Counted from the first letter of the stretch, positions 30,314-43,249 are shown. The stretch: DNA of 64,000 nt from Incurvaria masculella (GCA_946894095.1 OX335642.1:1375021-1439020), one strand, 5' to 3'. The notes: generated from the sequence alone by a model not told the origin. Numbers and translations: made by a program.

Positions 30314-33300
30314 CCAAACGTTCGATAAAGTTAGAGTTAAGATAATTTATGTTACATTAGAATGGATAGGTTAGATTACGTCATACATAGATATAAAGTA
30401 AGAGATAGATTGCTAACGTCATACCAGTGTTGAATCTAAGTGTTGAATAGGGATAATAAAAGTCCATAAATGGCGTTAAATTCACATATCAGAATGAATT
30501 AAATAGAAACCAATGAATATCAATGTTTCGTTTTGAGGTTAGAATAGGGAGTGGACTGTATACATTTTCTTTTAATCCATACCTCCAAATAATCCAGGTG
30601 CTGGTTCTCCTGTCGGCTTCTTGACTTGGTTTTTCTTGACAATCCTTGTGCACAAGTCCAGGGTCGACCCTTGCTTGAATGTTGGAGCACAGAGCACTGA
30701 ATGGCACTGCAGCTACTCTCTTAATCCTTGATGATTGGATTCTTGTACAATTATTCTTGGTTGCAAAATTAACCACTTTTATGTTGAGTTTGATGTTGCT
30801 GCACCGAGGTTGGTTCGAAAAGTAACAGTTTAAGAGTAGGTAGGTAGGATTAGAATTTTTAAAATGTATAGTATAGTTAAAATGTAACGTTTACATCACG
30901 CATACCTAGGCAAAATTTGGAATGAAGCTTAGTTTAATTACACTGTAACTAGTTCTGGCAGTGACGGCAGATAGCGCTGGTTTTCGACGAGTTTTGTACG
31001 TTGTATGACGTTAGCTTTCTATAGCGCACTAAACCAAGACCACTCCCCGTGAAGGTTTTAAAATTTTTATCAAAGCTGCTGTGTCACAGACCACTCCCCG
31101 CCAGAAATACAACTCGATATTACAGACAACACTGACGGATCAGAAAAACTAGTGACAGCTGTCAATGTTGTACTGATGGAAAATACTTTTTCATGCAGAC
31201 GCAGGTCAACTAAACAAGATATGTCCAAGACATGTTTGCCAACACAACATTTTGATAATTAGAAGAAAAAAATTGTCAATATTGTTTTTAATCGGTATGA
31301 CCGGTCCCCTATTTTCTACCGGGATGGTACAGCCGCTAATAGCAAATTATATAGGTCAAGAAATAAACCAAAATAGTGGCCTTTATTTTCACAAGAATTG
31401 CTTTTTCCGTATATAATTTTCAATCACTAAATATTCGGTTCTTTTCCTTAATTTTTGTTTCCCTTCTATATGCGAAATTCCAAGATTCTAATCAACTATA
31501 CTAGTACGCATTAGATAGGTTTTGTTACGTCAACTGTCAGTGAGTTCGTCTGTCTTTAAACAAATTTAACCTTGAAAGTTCGAATTTTTAGAAGAGTATG
31601 AAGTTATCGACTTCTGTGTATGGTAATAATTTTATTTTTGAAAAATATATTTTGAAGGATGGGTAAATGGTCTAAAAACATGAACTCAAAAGAGTTTCGG
31701 GTTTTCATTGATGAATACGAACCATATTTTTTTTTTCTGTTTTACCCGTGGAAGTTCTTCACTTTCATGGTTTTACCAACCCAACGCTATCGACAGAAGT
31801 TGAGCGACGTGAAGATAGTCCACTTGAACTTAAAACGAAGTCAACACTTCACACCAGACTGTACTAATTTGACAGAGTGCGAGATAACTGCGTTAGACAT
31901 TTGGAAGTTGTGCTTGGGTTAACCGAATACCCCGTCATCCGAACAGCCGGTGACCGAACGCGTCATTGAACGCTGACAAAGATTTTGCCAGCCTCGTAGT
32001 AAACTATTTTTAAAAAAGGACTTTAATATTTCCATGTTTAACGATGTGGCATTCTAATAGCGCCATAATTTATTTTTGCAAGCTTTCATTGATCTTGCAA
32101 TATTTGCAAGCATGATAGGTATTTACACCGGGTATATAGTCCAAATCTTTCAAGCTGAATTAGAACCACTTTATCTTATCCTACGGAGTTGTATTTTTGC
32201 ATGTTGGTTCAGTTCCGATGACAAAGAATGTAATGCTAAGCATGACCTGAATCGACATCGAGGATAAGCTCCTATAACATAGGAACTATTCAACGGTCAA
32301 CAGAACAGACGCGAAATTTTAATCACTTTGAAGGTGTCTCCCAAAAAAAAGTGTTGATATTTCATAGTTACTTTATTATCCTAATGAGGTTTTGGACTTC
32401 AATAAAATAATACTTAGCCTGGTGTTCACCAAGTGCTGATTTATTTTAATCGACACTAAAGGGGCCTTTATTGCTAAAATGATTGCAAGCTGCTAAGAAA
32501 AGCCCTTAATACGTGGGTGTTAAGCTAATCGGCGGAAGGTGAAATAGGCCCTTATTTGAGTAGTAAAAAAGGAAGGACACCCGTTGGCTGGTTTTGAGCA
32601 TAGCGTTTTTATCCTCTCAGAAACAATTGCAATGTTGATAGGTTTCCTTGTGTCCCACAGCCTCCTTCCAATGTGGTTGACATTTTCTTAAAATAAAGTA
32701 CCAACATATTTTTTGGGCAAACAAGTACAATTGTCACAAGAAATGTATAGTGAAATCTTGGCGACCATAAAATGTACACTCCGGCTAGAAACTCATTTAG
32801 ATTTTCCGAACCAACCGAAACGTCGTCCTACTGGTTCGGATGATTGCTAGTTTCGTACATGAAAGCCTCCGAAAATTGGTGAGAATTTCGTCAGTATAAT
32901 GCCATTGAAACTTTTTTTGATGGCATGGTCTGGTAACTTTATTCGCAGCCTAGTGCTGTCTAGACTCTAGTATAGTAGACTTCATTACTTGCAAAAAATA
33001 TATATAAGAAACCTTGCATTTGGAATAACGTTCTTGTACACGATCGTATGGTATCATTACACAAATAATACCATACGATTAAGATTTGCTTTATTGAAAT
33101 TGATTAAAATAAAACAACCATGTTTTCTAAATTCGTATGATTTTCAATAAACCGAAAAAATAACAATTACATATTTTCAAAAGATTAAGGTAGGTAAAAT
33201 TTGGTACCTTATGTGGATAATATACAGAATATATTTTTCCATATCAACAATATTTGCATTCTAGATTATCGTGATCGATAAAGATGTCATAACGTCGACT

Positions 33301-34270
33301 GAGTGCAGCGCAGCTGTAGTAAAATAAAATAAAAATTTGACGTTTATTTCGTGGTGTGGGTAAATAGTGGCTGTATTTAAACGAAATTATAGAGCCAATC
33401 GACGTTTATTTTCGAAACATTAACGCGGTTGAAAGTCACAGGAAATCTAAGATTTGAATAGGTTAATAAATGCATTCTTAGCCCAAATCACAATTTTACT
33501 CAGCGACTGCCAAAATGATCCTTAAATGGGCCTTAACGTCTTCCTACCCGTAAACGTTGTCAGATTTTAATGAATTTTTGTAACACTTGAGAAAGCTTCA
33601 TTCTACAATATGTGTTTTGTGTGCAATTATGTGTATGTAAATATATGATTTTCAATAAAAAAATATTCGAAAATTAACGTTAAAAAGGCATCTTTTTTTA
33701 AATGTTTATTATCCATTATTTTCCAATCTAAAAGATACAGAGAAAAATACATTTTAGAATCCAAAATTTAAAAAACCTAGTAAAATATGAAGAGCATGTA
33801 AACTATTATCGCCCAAAGTATGGGGAATTAATGGGGTAACGAGTTTTAAATGGAGCTATGATCAAAAAAAATTACAAAGTAATGAATCATTTATACACAC
33901 GTGTGTAGAATTACTAGACGCAAACACAAATGTGAGAAAACATTTCCGTTTTATTAATTTAGTATGCAATAATTAGGTATTTTAATATTGTATACATATT
34001 AATACGGCAACAGGAAATCAAGTCTATATATAATTCCTACTTTTTATTAATACCTTTACATGTATGAGTATACTTGGCAAAAAAAATTTTTTTCTGCTGA
34101 TGTGAAAAGGAGAAATATTTCTTTATGCTATTTCCAGTATATTGACATAATCATACGTGGCCAGACAAATTTTAAGCTTGGTAAAAGAGAAAAATCGTAG
34201 TCAATTTATTGAATATTTTGATTACACTGTCACCATTTAGCAGAGGTCAACTTGGAGTGATCGCACTCTA
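30314..34270. other. Long unassigned AT-rich region
   Basis: Nearly 4 kb with no recognised gene or family. Notable marks: 'agaccactccccg' twice (31038, 31089); a 95-residue minus frame at 30489-30776 and an 87-residue plus frame at 31659-31922, neither with a known domain; a perfect 12-bp hairpin at 33043-33079 (atcgtatggtat / ataccatacgat). It is the best place in the window for host regulatory or intronic DNA, but I see no proof. Confidence 0.35.
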
Positions 34271-34709
34271 GTAAACACTTCTCTGTGTGCGTGACTTAAG
34301 GCTCCATATGACGCTAACCTCCAACGTTTTGGGTTTATTTTTATTTTATCTCAGCGTCGTTAAGGCATAAAAACCGGTACCAAAATCGAAATATCAAACT
34401 TTCGACTATTATCTAGTGTATTAATCTAAAACAGTTTCAATTAGTTGCTTATATTCATTAAATTATTATATTTATCTAGTGAATAACCGTGAAAAATATA
34501 TTAATTTATGTTAGAAAGTAGACCTTACAGGTCAGAAACCTAAATTTCGCTCCGTCGCGCTCGATTTTCACGCGCACACAATAATGAACCCTAACGCAAA
34601 CTCAATGCGTCGGGAGATCGCCATTATCGTTTGTTTGTGGAACGCTGGAGTCAGTTGGAGCCTTAAGCCAATATCACTACCACACGTGCGCACAGAGCTT
34701 CGTAAAATT
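34271..34709. repeat. MITE-like inverted-repeat element
   Basis: Left arm 'ctctgtgtgcgtg', 'cttaaggctcca' and 'cctccaacg' faces right arm 'cgctggagtc', 'tggagccttaag' and 'gtgcgcacagag'. The arms are about 65-75 bp and imperfect; the middle is non-coding. Confidence 0.5.
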
Positions 34710-34998
34710 AAAACACGCAATCAGACCAGATGCAAAGTAAATTCGAAATAAAATTGTAATTTCCCAGCATTAATTAAAATCACATCGGTGTTATTTTTCC
34801 CTTCATTCAAACAACACATTCTACCCTGCTTTTGGGTGAAACAGTCTAAATTTCGAGTACATTTGATGCCGGTCCTACATTCAATTAAAGTTTGTTCAAT
34901 ATTGTTAAAATATCCATTTCTCGGTATCGTTAAAACAAAAGTTATTCAATTCCATTTCGGTGAACCATTCCATTTGCTAAATACACCTTTCAAAGTAA

Positions 34999-35062
34999 TA
35001 AGGAAGGTCCTGGCATGCACATGAATCCCAAAAAGTTTTTAGGGCTAATATCATTACAGCGT
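34999..35062 (+). repeat. SINE/RTE-type 3' tail fragment
   Basis: 'taaggaaggtcctggcatg' and 'agggctaatatcattaca' match the SINE tail; the rest is absent. Confidence 0.55.
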
Positions 35063-35550
35063 AGGTGATCCCACGAGAATAGGCTCAGCTACAGGATTCA
35101 TTATTTTGTTGCCGAGGGCTGGAAATAAAACCCGGATATTTTCTTATTTATATTTCCCTGCAATTTATCATTTAAGGCAATATATATCGATCGCAAAACT
35201 CAAGTCTATCTTTAAAGGCTTTCAAAATTCTATTCGTGGAGTGGACTGGCCGGGAACTAGGTCGACAGGGCAAGGTGACAGGGGCTACAAATAATCTGTG
35301 GGGTCAGCCACTGAGCTTGCTAAGTGCTCACAATGTGTATTGGCTCGCCCTGACACATGGAAATATTTACCGACTGCTTGGAATAGTTTGCCATCCTAAA
35401 AGCCACGATAGCATTGGAGATTAGAAGTCAGGTTCATAAAATTAATTGCTTAGGAGCAGGCGAGCTTTCTTTAGTACCTACGAAATCGATGAGGGAACCC
35501 TATGTTCCAGAGATCTGCCAGTTGATCAAAGCATATATATAACGGGTGTA
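35063..35550. other. Unassigned stretch
   Basis: No supported feature; frames of about 62 residues lack domains. Confidence 0.3.
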
Positions 35551-35754
35551 TTAACTCGCCAGATGAATAGCAGGTGAACCGGCAAAAGTGTGATTGAATC
35601 TGACCTTTAGTTTCTTTTCGTAGCATGCCAACTGGCAAATTTTAGATCACTTGGCCGAACAACCGTTTGACAGTTAGCATGGTACGTAATGCAACTAAGC
35701 GTTAGATTTAATTACTCCTTTGCCTGTTCACCTGCTATTCACCCGGCGAATTAA
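35551..35754. mobile_element. 204-bp MITE with ~50-bp terminal inverted repeats
   Basis: Left end TTAACTCGCC then 'gaatagcaggtgaac'; right end 'gttcacctgctattc' then GGCGAATTAA. Past these the arms stay similar ('gattgaatctgac' / 'gttagatttaat'). A related copy is at 36912-37135. Confidence 0.75.
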
Positions 35755-36557
35755 GTATAATTGCCATGGTAACCCTCCTGCTTGTATTTCTGCAACGGTA
35801 GATAAATTCTTGTAATCACACTTGAAAGTTAGTGTTATTTCAGTTAAAGATCGACTTACGTTTCCAAATGAAGTTAACTTAATTGGAGTTGTTTCTAAGA
35901 AAGGAAAAAGTTTCGAATTTTGATTAGCTTCGGATCTGAAATGAATATTTAAAGTGATTTCGCAAAGTTAATTTATTTCTTCATTAGGTGAAATAATATC
36001 GACACAATAAAAAACAATTTTAGTCGGGCGGGAAAAAGTAAATTTACTTACTTTCAATTTCGGAGAATCACTCACCAACTCAAGGCTAATTTAAATATTA
36101 TTTTCAGTTCCCTGCTGGAAAATATTAACCAAATTATATCAACAAAATTACCTCCCGCTAGCATAACAGCGAACTCAAAATTAAATTATTAATTCAAATG
36201 TGTACTTATTTATCTTCTCATTAATTTAATTGTTAACGAATAATTATTCATCTTCCGTCGTCCCTTGATGATTCAACTGCTATCCACAAGGACCTCTTAA
36301 TTAATTTAACCTTTTAATGAAATAGATCTTTCGTATGCAAACGACAGCGATTAATTTCGAAAATTTGGTTAGGTCTTGCTCCAGTGAAACCTCAGTTGAT
36401 TTGCTTTGGGTGTTTTGCATTAAGACTCATCCGCAAGGCGTTTGGGGATAGGTTACAGAAACTTCAGGAACATTAGGTACATATTTTTGGAAAAATAATG
36501 ATTGTAAAATAACAAAGAACGTATACGCTTGTGTTGGAATTGACCATTTTTAACCGT
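35755..36557. other. Unassigned AT-rich stretch
   Basis: Nothing recognised. Confidence 0.3.
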
Positions 36558-36737
36558 TGAGGCTGGCCATGGTCCGGATTCCACGTAAAACTGTAGGTCT
36601 TCTTCCTTACATACTAGGTGATAGGGTTAATACCATCCCCGCCCGGGTTAATACCATCGCATTTAATAAACGATGGTCGAAGCGGCAATGAAAATTGTCC
36701 GTGTTTTCCATCCAGTTCAATGTAGCCGAGCAATGTG
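36558..36737 (+). mobile_element. 5S-type SINE, 5'- and 3'-truncated
   Basis: It starts in the last bases of the 5S-derived head ('ttgaggctggccatggt') and runs through the shared body to 'ttcaatgtagccgagcaat'. The tail is lost. Confidence 0.75.
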
Positions 36738-36911
36738 TTGGAAACATTGAGCATTCCTTACTCCGCGTAGCGACGCGTTATTTATAATACATACACTGAC
36801 AGTAGCCCCGGCCAGTCAGTTTGCTTACGAATACGCTCACTCCTTTTTTCGCGTTCCAACTAGTTTTCGAGTTCCAACGACACGTAAGAACTGCACGGGG
36901 AGATCACCGTG

Positions 36912-37135
36912 CTTAATAAACTCGCCGGGTGAACAGGCCAGTGAGTGATTAAATCTGACGTTTAGTCAGATAAACTGCTATGCAGCTTGGCAGAACTTTG
37001 TTTTAAAAAATGTTGTAATATAATATCATGTTTTTAGAAAATAAAAAAAGTAGAATGCCCGTTCTCAAATTAAATTTTAATCGGCGAAATTAACTGGAAT
37101 TTAACAGCATGGTACGAAATTAAACTACACTGAAA
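36912..37135. mobile_element. Second copy of the TTAACTCGCC MITE (degenerate)
   Basis: 'aataaactcgccgggtgaac' and 'gattaaatctgacgttt' match the right arm of 35551-35754 inverted. The other end ('cagcatggtacg', 'aattaaac') is diverged. Confidence 0.55.
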
Positions 37136-37510
37136 AAAACATTCCTTGTTCTAGCACAATTAAAATTCATTAAGTTTCCGTTAAAGCATATCTACTATTA
37201 ACAGAATTCTAGTAACTATTAATATATTCTTTGGTATTAACGTATTATTTATTACGTATTACCAACCGTAATCTTTAGATTAGCCCAAACAGTTAATATT
37301 AAACAGTTTTTTTTTTGATCGATTGAACAGTATCTTGGTGAAAATATCATTGTGACAGATCCGAAATCAGGCGTGCAACTTTTCAGTTTTTAGCGGTACA
37401 GTCATTCTAACAGATTGAACGGTATCACACAGTTGGGAGAACAGTGAGTGAACACAGTTATTTTACACAGTTTAAAAATCATCTAAAAAACTTTCTTCAT
37501 ATGAACTATA
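37136..37510. other. Unassigned stretch
   Basis: Nothing recognised; T and A runs. Confidence 0.3.
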
Positions 37511-38426
37511 TCTAATAAATATTATAAAGGGGAAAGTTTGTAATAATGGATGGATGGATGGATGGATGGATGTCTGTTACTCTTTCACGTAAAAACTACT
37601 GAATGGATTTTAATGAAACTTTACAATAATATAGCTTCAGAATAACATCAGAATAACACATAGGCTACAATTTATAAAGATATTGTGCCCATGGGCTTTA
37701 GAACTTTCACGGGGCTGCGAAAACGATGCCGGTAGCGCTACTTCACACCAAGGGGAGGGGGGCGGGGGGCGGTAGCGGGAACGGCGGCGGGGGCGGGCGG
37801 GCGGTCCGCCGGGGGCGAGTGCGGGGAGGGGGGCGGGTACTGCTTGGTATTTCCCGCAACTTTAGGACTACTTGGCAAAATCCTTGAGAACCTATTACTC
37901 GATTTAGATGCGGATTGTATCTACGTCTAGCATGATTCTACTCAAAACTAGAGTAGGGTGAGTAGAGAGTGTTAAATTCTTATAACTTGCGAACCACTAA
38001 CCCGATTTATGTGCGTATTTTATCAATGTATAGGATTTCTGGGAGCAGTCAGGTTCGAGATGGGTTACTGTTTTCGATGTTGAGGCTAGCTGTGGGTTGG
38101 AGTCCACGCAAAACTTACCTACATTACACGTTACTTACTTACTTACTAGGTAAACAATGTTGCAGTGCAAGTGCAGAAAGGTTCTGGCGGCAAATGCTTT
38201 TTTTTTAAATAGCCACCAAATGTCAACGAAGCTCTAAATGGGAATTATTGGATGTTTCTCATTAAATAATGCTACTTCATCTCGAACGATCTTGATTAAA
38301 TTTGGTAGATGGATACATTTTCCTGGACCAGTTTGATCCTATTTTGGACCAGCAATGTGGGCTACTTTTTTTCCATGAAATCATTTAGCCGACGCTAACC
38401 CGAGCGGAGCCGGGTACCGCAGCTAG
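37511..38426 (+). mobile_element. Non-autonomous Helitron, 916 bp
   Basis: It begins TCTAATAAATATTATAAAGG and ends with a hairpin (ACCCG...CGGGT, 38398-38415) 7 nt before CTAG. It is inserted between A (37510) and T (38427), as canonical Helitrons are. Contents: a GGAT microsatellite (37548-37571), the 'actactgaatggattttaatg' block common in insect Helitrons, and a G-rich core (37741-37845). There is no Rep/helicase frame, so it depends on another element. Confidence 0.85.
37741..37845 (+). other. G-rich, quadruplex-prone tract
   Basis: About 100 bp dominated by G runs of 3-6 (aggggaggggggcggggggc, gggggcgggcgggcgg, ggggaggggggcggg). It stands out sharply against AT-rich surroundings. Confidence 0.8.
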
Positions 38427-38794
38427 TACATAGATATATATCATAGCTAAAACGTGGTTACGCTGTGGCTACAAGGATGAGTTTCGGTCGCCTCTCCCTT
38501 CCTTCCTTACTCTATGTGTTGCAAGCTTCGAAGTGTTTTTAATTATTTTTATGCAAATGACGAGGTAGCGGTGCGGACCGAGCGCTGGATAATGGCAACA
38601 AAAAAGAGAATAAAGACATTTGAACCGAATAGTTAGCACCTCCAGTGACACATAGCAGAGACGAAAATGTAAGTGCGGGTATCATCGTATAAGCATCTCA
38701 AAAATTGCTACCCCAAAAACCGCGTAGAAAAGCCCTTGGGCGTACCCTCTTAGTTAATATTTTTGGTTAAGGTGATTGGGACTTTCAAGGGAAG
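38427..38794. other. Unassigned stretch
   Basis: Nothing recognised. Confidence 0.3.
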
Positions 38795-38905
38795 TAGCTG
38801 CCTTGTCAGACCTTCCTTATATTGTGCAACCACATTAAACTGGACGCAAAATGCTGAAAATGTTCACAGGCCTTTCGACCATCCAATGCGATGGTACCGA
38901 CCAAA
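38795..38905 (-). mobile_element. SINE body fragment
   Basis: 'cttgtcagaccttccttata', 'cattaaactggacg', 'tcgaccatccaatgcgatgg': the shared body in reverse; both ends lost. Confidence 0.65.
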
Positions 38906-39057
38906 TATGACAATGCATTAGTCGTTTCTAACGCCATGCCCGGGACGAAATGCAGTGTGATCACTTCTATTATTTTTAATGCTGGAACCCACACGGCATA
39001 ACTTTCATATCTTTTATACTCAGTGTGAGTTGCACGACACGAAGTGAGTTGATAAAT

Positions 39058-39145
39058 GGTTCGGAATCCATTTAAAATGTTAGGTCCTCTTCACTTTCTA
39101 GTTGGTATGGTAAAGCCCCCCCCGGGTTGGTATGATTGCATGCAA
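39058..39145 (+). mobile_element. SINE body fragment (plus)
   Basis: 'tggttcggaatccattt', 'taggtcctcttcac', 'cccccgggttggtatgat'. It faces the next copy. Confidence 0.65.
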
Positions 39146-39188
39146 ATGTTGAGGGGAAAGATATTATAAGAGATAGACAAACATGTCA

Positions 39189-39465
39189 GGAACTATGACC
39201 ACAGCCTCATTGAATTGGATAGAAACATCCACCATATTGCATTGCCGTTTTGACCACCTTTAATCCAATGCTATGGGACCAAGTGGGGCGGGTTGTTACC
39301 ACCTATTAGGAAAATTGGACCTGAAGTTTAACGTGGATTCTGAGTGATGGAACAGCTCGCATTCGTGACGAAATACTTAACCAACTTATAAACAGATTAA
39401 AACTGGTGCTTTAACGGGGCAGGGCCTGAACTCATGATCTCTGGCATGGAAAGTGATTCGCACCG
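39189..39465 (-). mobile_element. tRNA-headed SINE, degenerate
   Basis: 'cctcattgaattggat', 'attgccgttttgacca', 'ctgaagtttaacgtgg', 'ggaacagctcgcattcgtga', and a decayed head ('gggcctgaactcatgat') in reverse order. It forms an inverted pair with 39058-39145. Confidence 0.7.
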
Positions 39466-40014
39466 AAATATAATTACATTTTTATTTAAATGACTGCTAA
39501 AGACAGTTCACCGCCGTTTAGTGTTGCCCAAATCCGCCTGTTCTCCCAAGATAAAGCTTGTTTCTTCAAGCTCATTGTCTGAAATTTCTTTTTTACATTT
39601 ACCTCCAACAAAGGGTAACGTCTCGTCAAAGAATAAACAGAGAGACTGTTATTCTTGGGCTCATTTCGCAACGAGGTGAGCTGTTATCCAGACAGGACCA
39701 GACACTCTTTTTTGGGGACCAAAGTTTTCGAGTAGATAGGGAATTTCTGCAGCTGCTGGAATTTTGGCATCGATATAGGGAAGTTGATCGCTCATGTAAT
39801 TTGATAAAGACGATGGACAAATCTTTCGTTTCGTGGTACTCCGTCTGAGCAAACAATAACTGGCCGTCTACACAGCGTTTTCAATGGTGTAACATATGGT
39901 CAATGTCGTGACATTTTAATTTCACTGCTGTGTGGGTTTCTGCATTTAAAAATAATAGAAATGTCTCGTCCCCATTGAATTTTCGTAGTGCATGTGAGAT
40001 AGTCGAAGGAACGA
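39466..40014. other. Unassigned stretch with an open frame
   Basis: The minus frame 39661-39852 (63 residues, with PYIDAKIPAAAEIPYLLENF) has a protein-like composition but no domain I can name. It could be a captured exon or chance. Confidence 0.3.
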
Positions 40015-40345
40015 AAACAGTCCTTCCCTGATTATACCATCAAGTTAAACGTAGCCGTGCGTGGTAGATTCATGAGCTAAAACACGGACAATTTAACATT
40101 GCCTTTTCAGCCATAATTTATAATAATATAATATAATAAACAAATGCGGTGGGACCAACCCGGGCGGGCTTAACCCTACCACCCAGGAGGGGCTTATTCT
40201 GTGGTAGGGGAAGGGGGACCTACAGTTTACATGGGTTCCAAACCATGGAACACCTCTAATTCGTAACGAAATGCATTTATCTAACTCAGAAAGAGAAAGA
40301 AATTGGAGCATGGCCGGGGCCAGGATTCCAACCCAGACGAGGAGC
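40015..40345 (-). mobile_element. tRNA-headed SINE (HaSE1-like)
   Basis: 'acgtagccgtgcg', 'acacggacaattt', 'accaacccgggcgggcttaa', 'ggggacctacagtttac', then 'gaaatgcatttatctaactc' and a decayed head with 'gccaggattccaaccc'. An AT-rich insertion (tataataatataatataata) splits the body near 40120. Confidence 0.75.
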
Positions 40346-40706
40346 CATACTATATGTAGGTTTATTGATATTATATTTCATGTAGGTTTATAATAAAATA
40401 ATTATATGTTTATACCGAGTATGCATTTATTTATAGGTACCTGTTATACCCAAACTCTCAAACCAAACCTACCTTAACTACCTACGAATGACCCTATTTA
40501 AAATATCGAACACCCAAAAGTCGGCTGAAAGAAATCTCTTCGAGGGGTAAGCCCGTCTTTGCACTCCAGATATTATGTTGTTATTGCACTGTACTTTCTT
40601 TTGTAGCGTCATAAAGAATTTCAATCAATAAATTATGATTTAATATGAAAGTTACATTTTATTAGTTATCTACAAATTATAATATGTTACATGCGTAATT
40701 CTTCTT
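40346..40706. other. Unassigned stretch
   Basis: Nothing recognised. Confidence 0.3.
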
Positions 40707-40832
40707 TTTACACAGATTATTTTACTGTTAGAGCTGCACGTATGTGAAACCAGCTTCCACTTGATGTACGCATATCCTATTCTATTCACATATTTAAAGA
40801 GCGTCTCAAATGTCTGTTCCTCGATTTTTGAC
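40707..40832 (+). pseudogene. LINE reverse transcriptase, extreme C-terminus
   Basis: It encodes TDYFTVRAARM, a stop in place of the usual Trp, then NQLPLDVRISYSIHIFKERL and KCLFLDF. This is the 'R...WN.LP...R....F...L' ending of many non-LTR polymerases. It sits just before another LINE fragment. Confidence 0.7.
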
Positions 40833-40879
40833 TTGTATTATTTAATCAGTAGTTATTTGCTTTTACTGATCCTACTGAT

Positions 40880-42270
40880 TCATCCGGCTGCAACCTGCTG
40901 CAAGTGGTAGATGCAAACATGTATGTAGGGCTTATGGTGGATTCAAACTTTTCATGGAGATGTCATATAGATACCATTTGCAGTAGACTTAGGCAATGCC
41001 TTAAGAATTTCTACTTTCTAAAAAATAAACTTCCTGAAAAAACCTTAAAAATCGTCTATAACTCGCTTGTTGAACCAATCATTATGTATGGGGTGCGAGT
41101 ATGGGGATTGACTTTTAATACGTACTTGGAAAAAATACACAACCTTCAATATAGAATACTAATACTAAAACAAATGGCTCCTAGATGTGAACGCATGACA
41201 GCACATGAAAACCACAGCCACCTGTTCAAATATTTTCAGGTTTTGCCGGCAAAAGATCTATGTAAATTTAAAATTATTGTTGATCATTATTATGACGAGA
41301 CGCAAAAAAATCCAATAAACCATTCCCAAAACACTCGAAGTAGAAAGGACGGTAAGTATTCAGTACCTGTCATGAAAAATTATTATGGCCGAAGATCACT
41401 TGATCACGTGATACCATCTGTATTTAACGAGCTGCCGCCTGAACTTAGGTTAAATTTAAGTGTATCTAAAGTTAAGACTAGTATTAAGAAACATTTGTTA
41501 ATTAAATTGTAAGCTGTCTAAATATGGACTAATTGTCATAGTTATGCAGGTTGAAATTAATTGCTGCTTTGCTTCTAGGATAAGTTGTGCGTGTAATTTT
41601 TGTTTATTTCACTTTTTTTCTGTATTTTTTTTTTCAAGAACGATTTTGTTATTTTTTGTTCAAATCTTTATTGTTCATTATATTTTTTTTATTATCTTTA
41701 TATTGTTTATTATATTTTTTGCTTTTTTTGTTTTAATTTTGATTGTATGATTTTAAATGTAATTTTTGTGTTTCATTACTCAAAAAATTATTGTAATCGC
41801 TCACTCGTGTGCTCGTGTAATGCTGTCACACGCAGATAAGCTATAGCTTCGCGTGTACAGGTGCAGTACTTTTGTTTAAAGTTGTATTTATAAAATAAAC
41901 GCCACGATGGTGGCACTGAAACTGAAACTGAAAGAGACACATTGTTTCTTTTGTGCATTGAATATAAAGGTATATATTTATATATTTATATGTGTAAATA
42001 TTTGTATGTATCTATCTGTTATTACTAAGTACTATATATTATGTACGTTTATTTTATGAAAATATATATTTTTCCATTTCATTTTATAATATTTTTTAAG
42101 ATACTTAATATTTTCTTTAGTTTTTTATTTTTTTCTTTTGCCCGCCACACCGCACCTCTACTACGTCTCTAAGGTTGAATGTCAGAGAATGCCTCATGGC
42201 ATTAATTCCGGCTTTTTGTGAACCATGCTTGCAGGCTTGCAAATAAAGAATTTTTTCATTTCATTTCATT
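40880..42270 (+). pseudogene. LINE reverse transcriptase C-terminal part with 3' UTR
   Basis: The open frame 40904-41512 (202 residues, extendable upstream to about 40880) shows YVGLMVDSNFSWRCHIDTIC, IVYNSLVEPIIMYGVRVWGL, QNTRSRKDGKYSVPVMKNYY and SVFNELPPELRLNLS. These are post-palm landmarks of Jockey/CR1-group RTs. The palm is lost by 5' truncation. The 3' UTR (41513-42250) is T-rich, then AT-rich, with AATAAA at 42242-42247. It is followed by a TTTCA repeat tail, so the 3' end is complete. Confidence 0.85.
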
Positions 42271-43249
42271 AATTAGAGTCAAGATTGTAAGATCTCTACC
42301 AGATAGCAATGAAATGTACATATTTTATAAGATTTTTTTAATTCCCTTTTATGCGGAATTGAATGCGGGTTTTTATACGATTATGGAAAAAACCTAAAAT
42401 AATACTAAAAATGTTTGATCTTATATAAATGTACATTGATCAAAAAAGTAATATTACAAAAAGTTTAACCATAAAGTGAGTAACCTTTACTTTACAACTG
42501 AGCGATTATGCAAATATTATAGAGACCATCTTTTGTGGAATGACAACAAAACAAAATAAAAAAGCTTGCAACCGCATTAATTTTGTTAATCTTTAATAGA
42601 TTGCTGTGGTATAGAAACAGAGCTAAGATGTATACGTTACGTCACTATATTGCGAATTCTGAAAATCTTAAAGAGAACAAATAGAAATAATTACATATAT
42701 GAAAGCTAGTAGATAAATAGTAGCTTTTCCTATCTTTAATATTTAGCTTTATTTCTCAGGAAGATGAACGTAATGGCAGTACATATAAATTGTATTATAA
42801 AAATAAACCTTAAAGTTAACACAAACATAATATTAATCCGGTGAGTGGTTTGAAAGTTATAAGCGGATGGAACGATAAAATATGACAGACAGAAAGAAAG
42901 ACCTACCGACAGAGCTGTATTTTATGATAATTGTTTGCAAGGGTTTTGCTATTGTGGGGCCTGCGTCTCTGCTCAAAATATAAAAATTACTTCAATTAGT
43001 TAGATCTCAAGAGGGAGAAAAGATTATCCAGGTCTTTAACGTTCTTGCTAATAAAGGACATGCATTACAATGATGCAGCTACTGCTGCATCCATCCCTTC
43101 TCCGGACTTTGGTCGTCAACAAACGAGATTAAGGGCCGAGTACACGAAAGGACAAAAAATCAAAATCACCGTCACTTTGCATGGACAGTATGAAAGGAAC
43201 TCCAAGCTGTTCACTAGAAGTGACGTGTTTGTAAATTGACTAACTCAGC
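42271..43249. other. Unassigned AT-rich stretch
   Basis: No supported gene. A 64-residue frame at 43045-43239 (FGRQQTRLRAEYTKGQKIKI) has no recognised domain. Confidence 0.3.

Noticed and set aside
41544..41839. Phe-rich hydrophobic frames after the LINE fragment
   Set aside because: They are translations of a T-rich 3' UTR; composition alone explains the apparent membrane segments.
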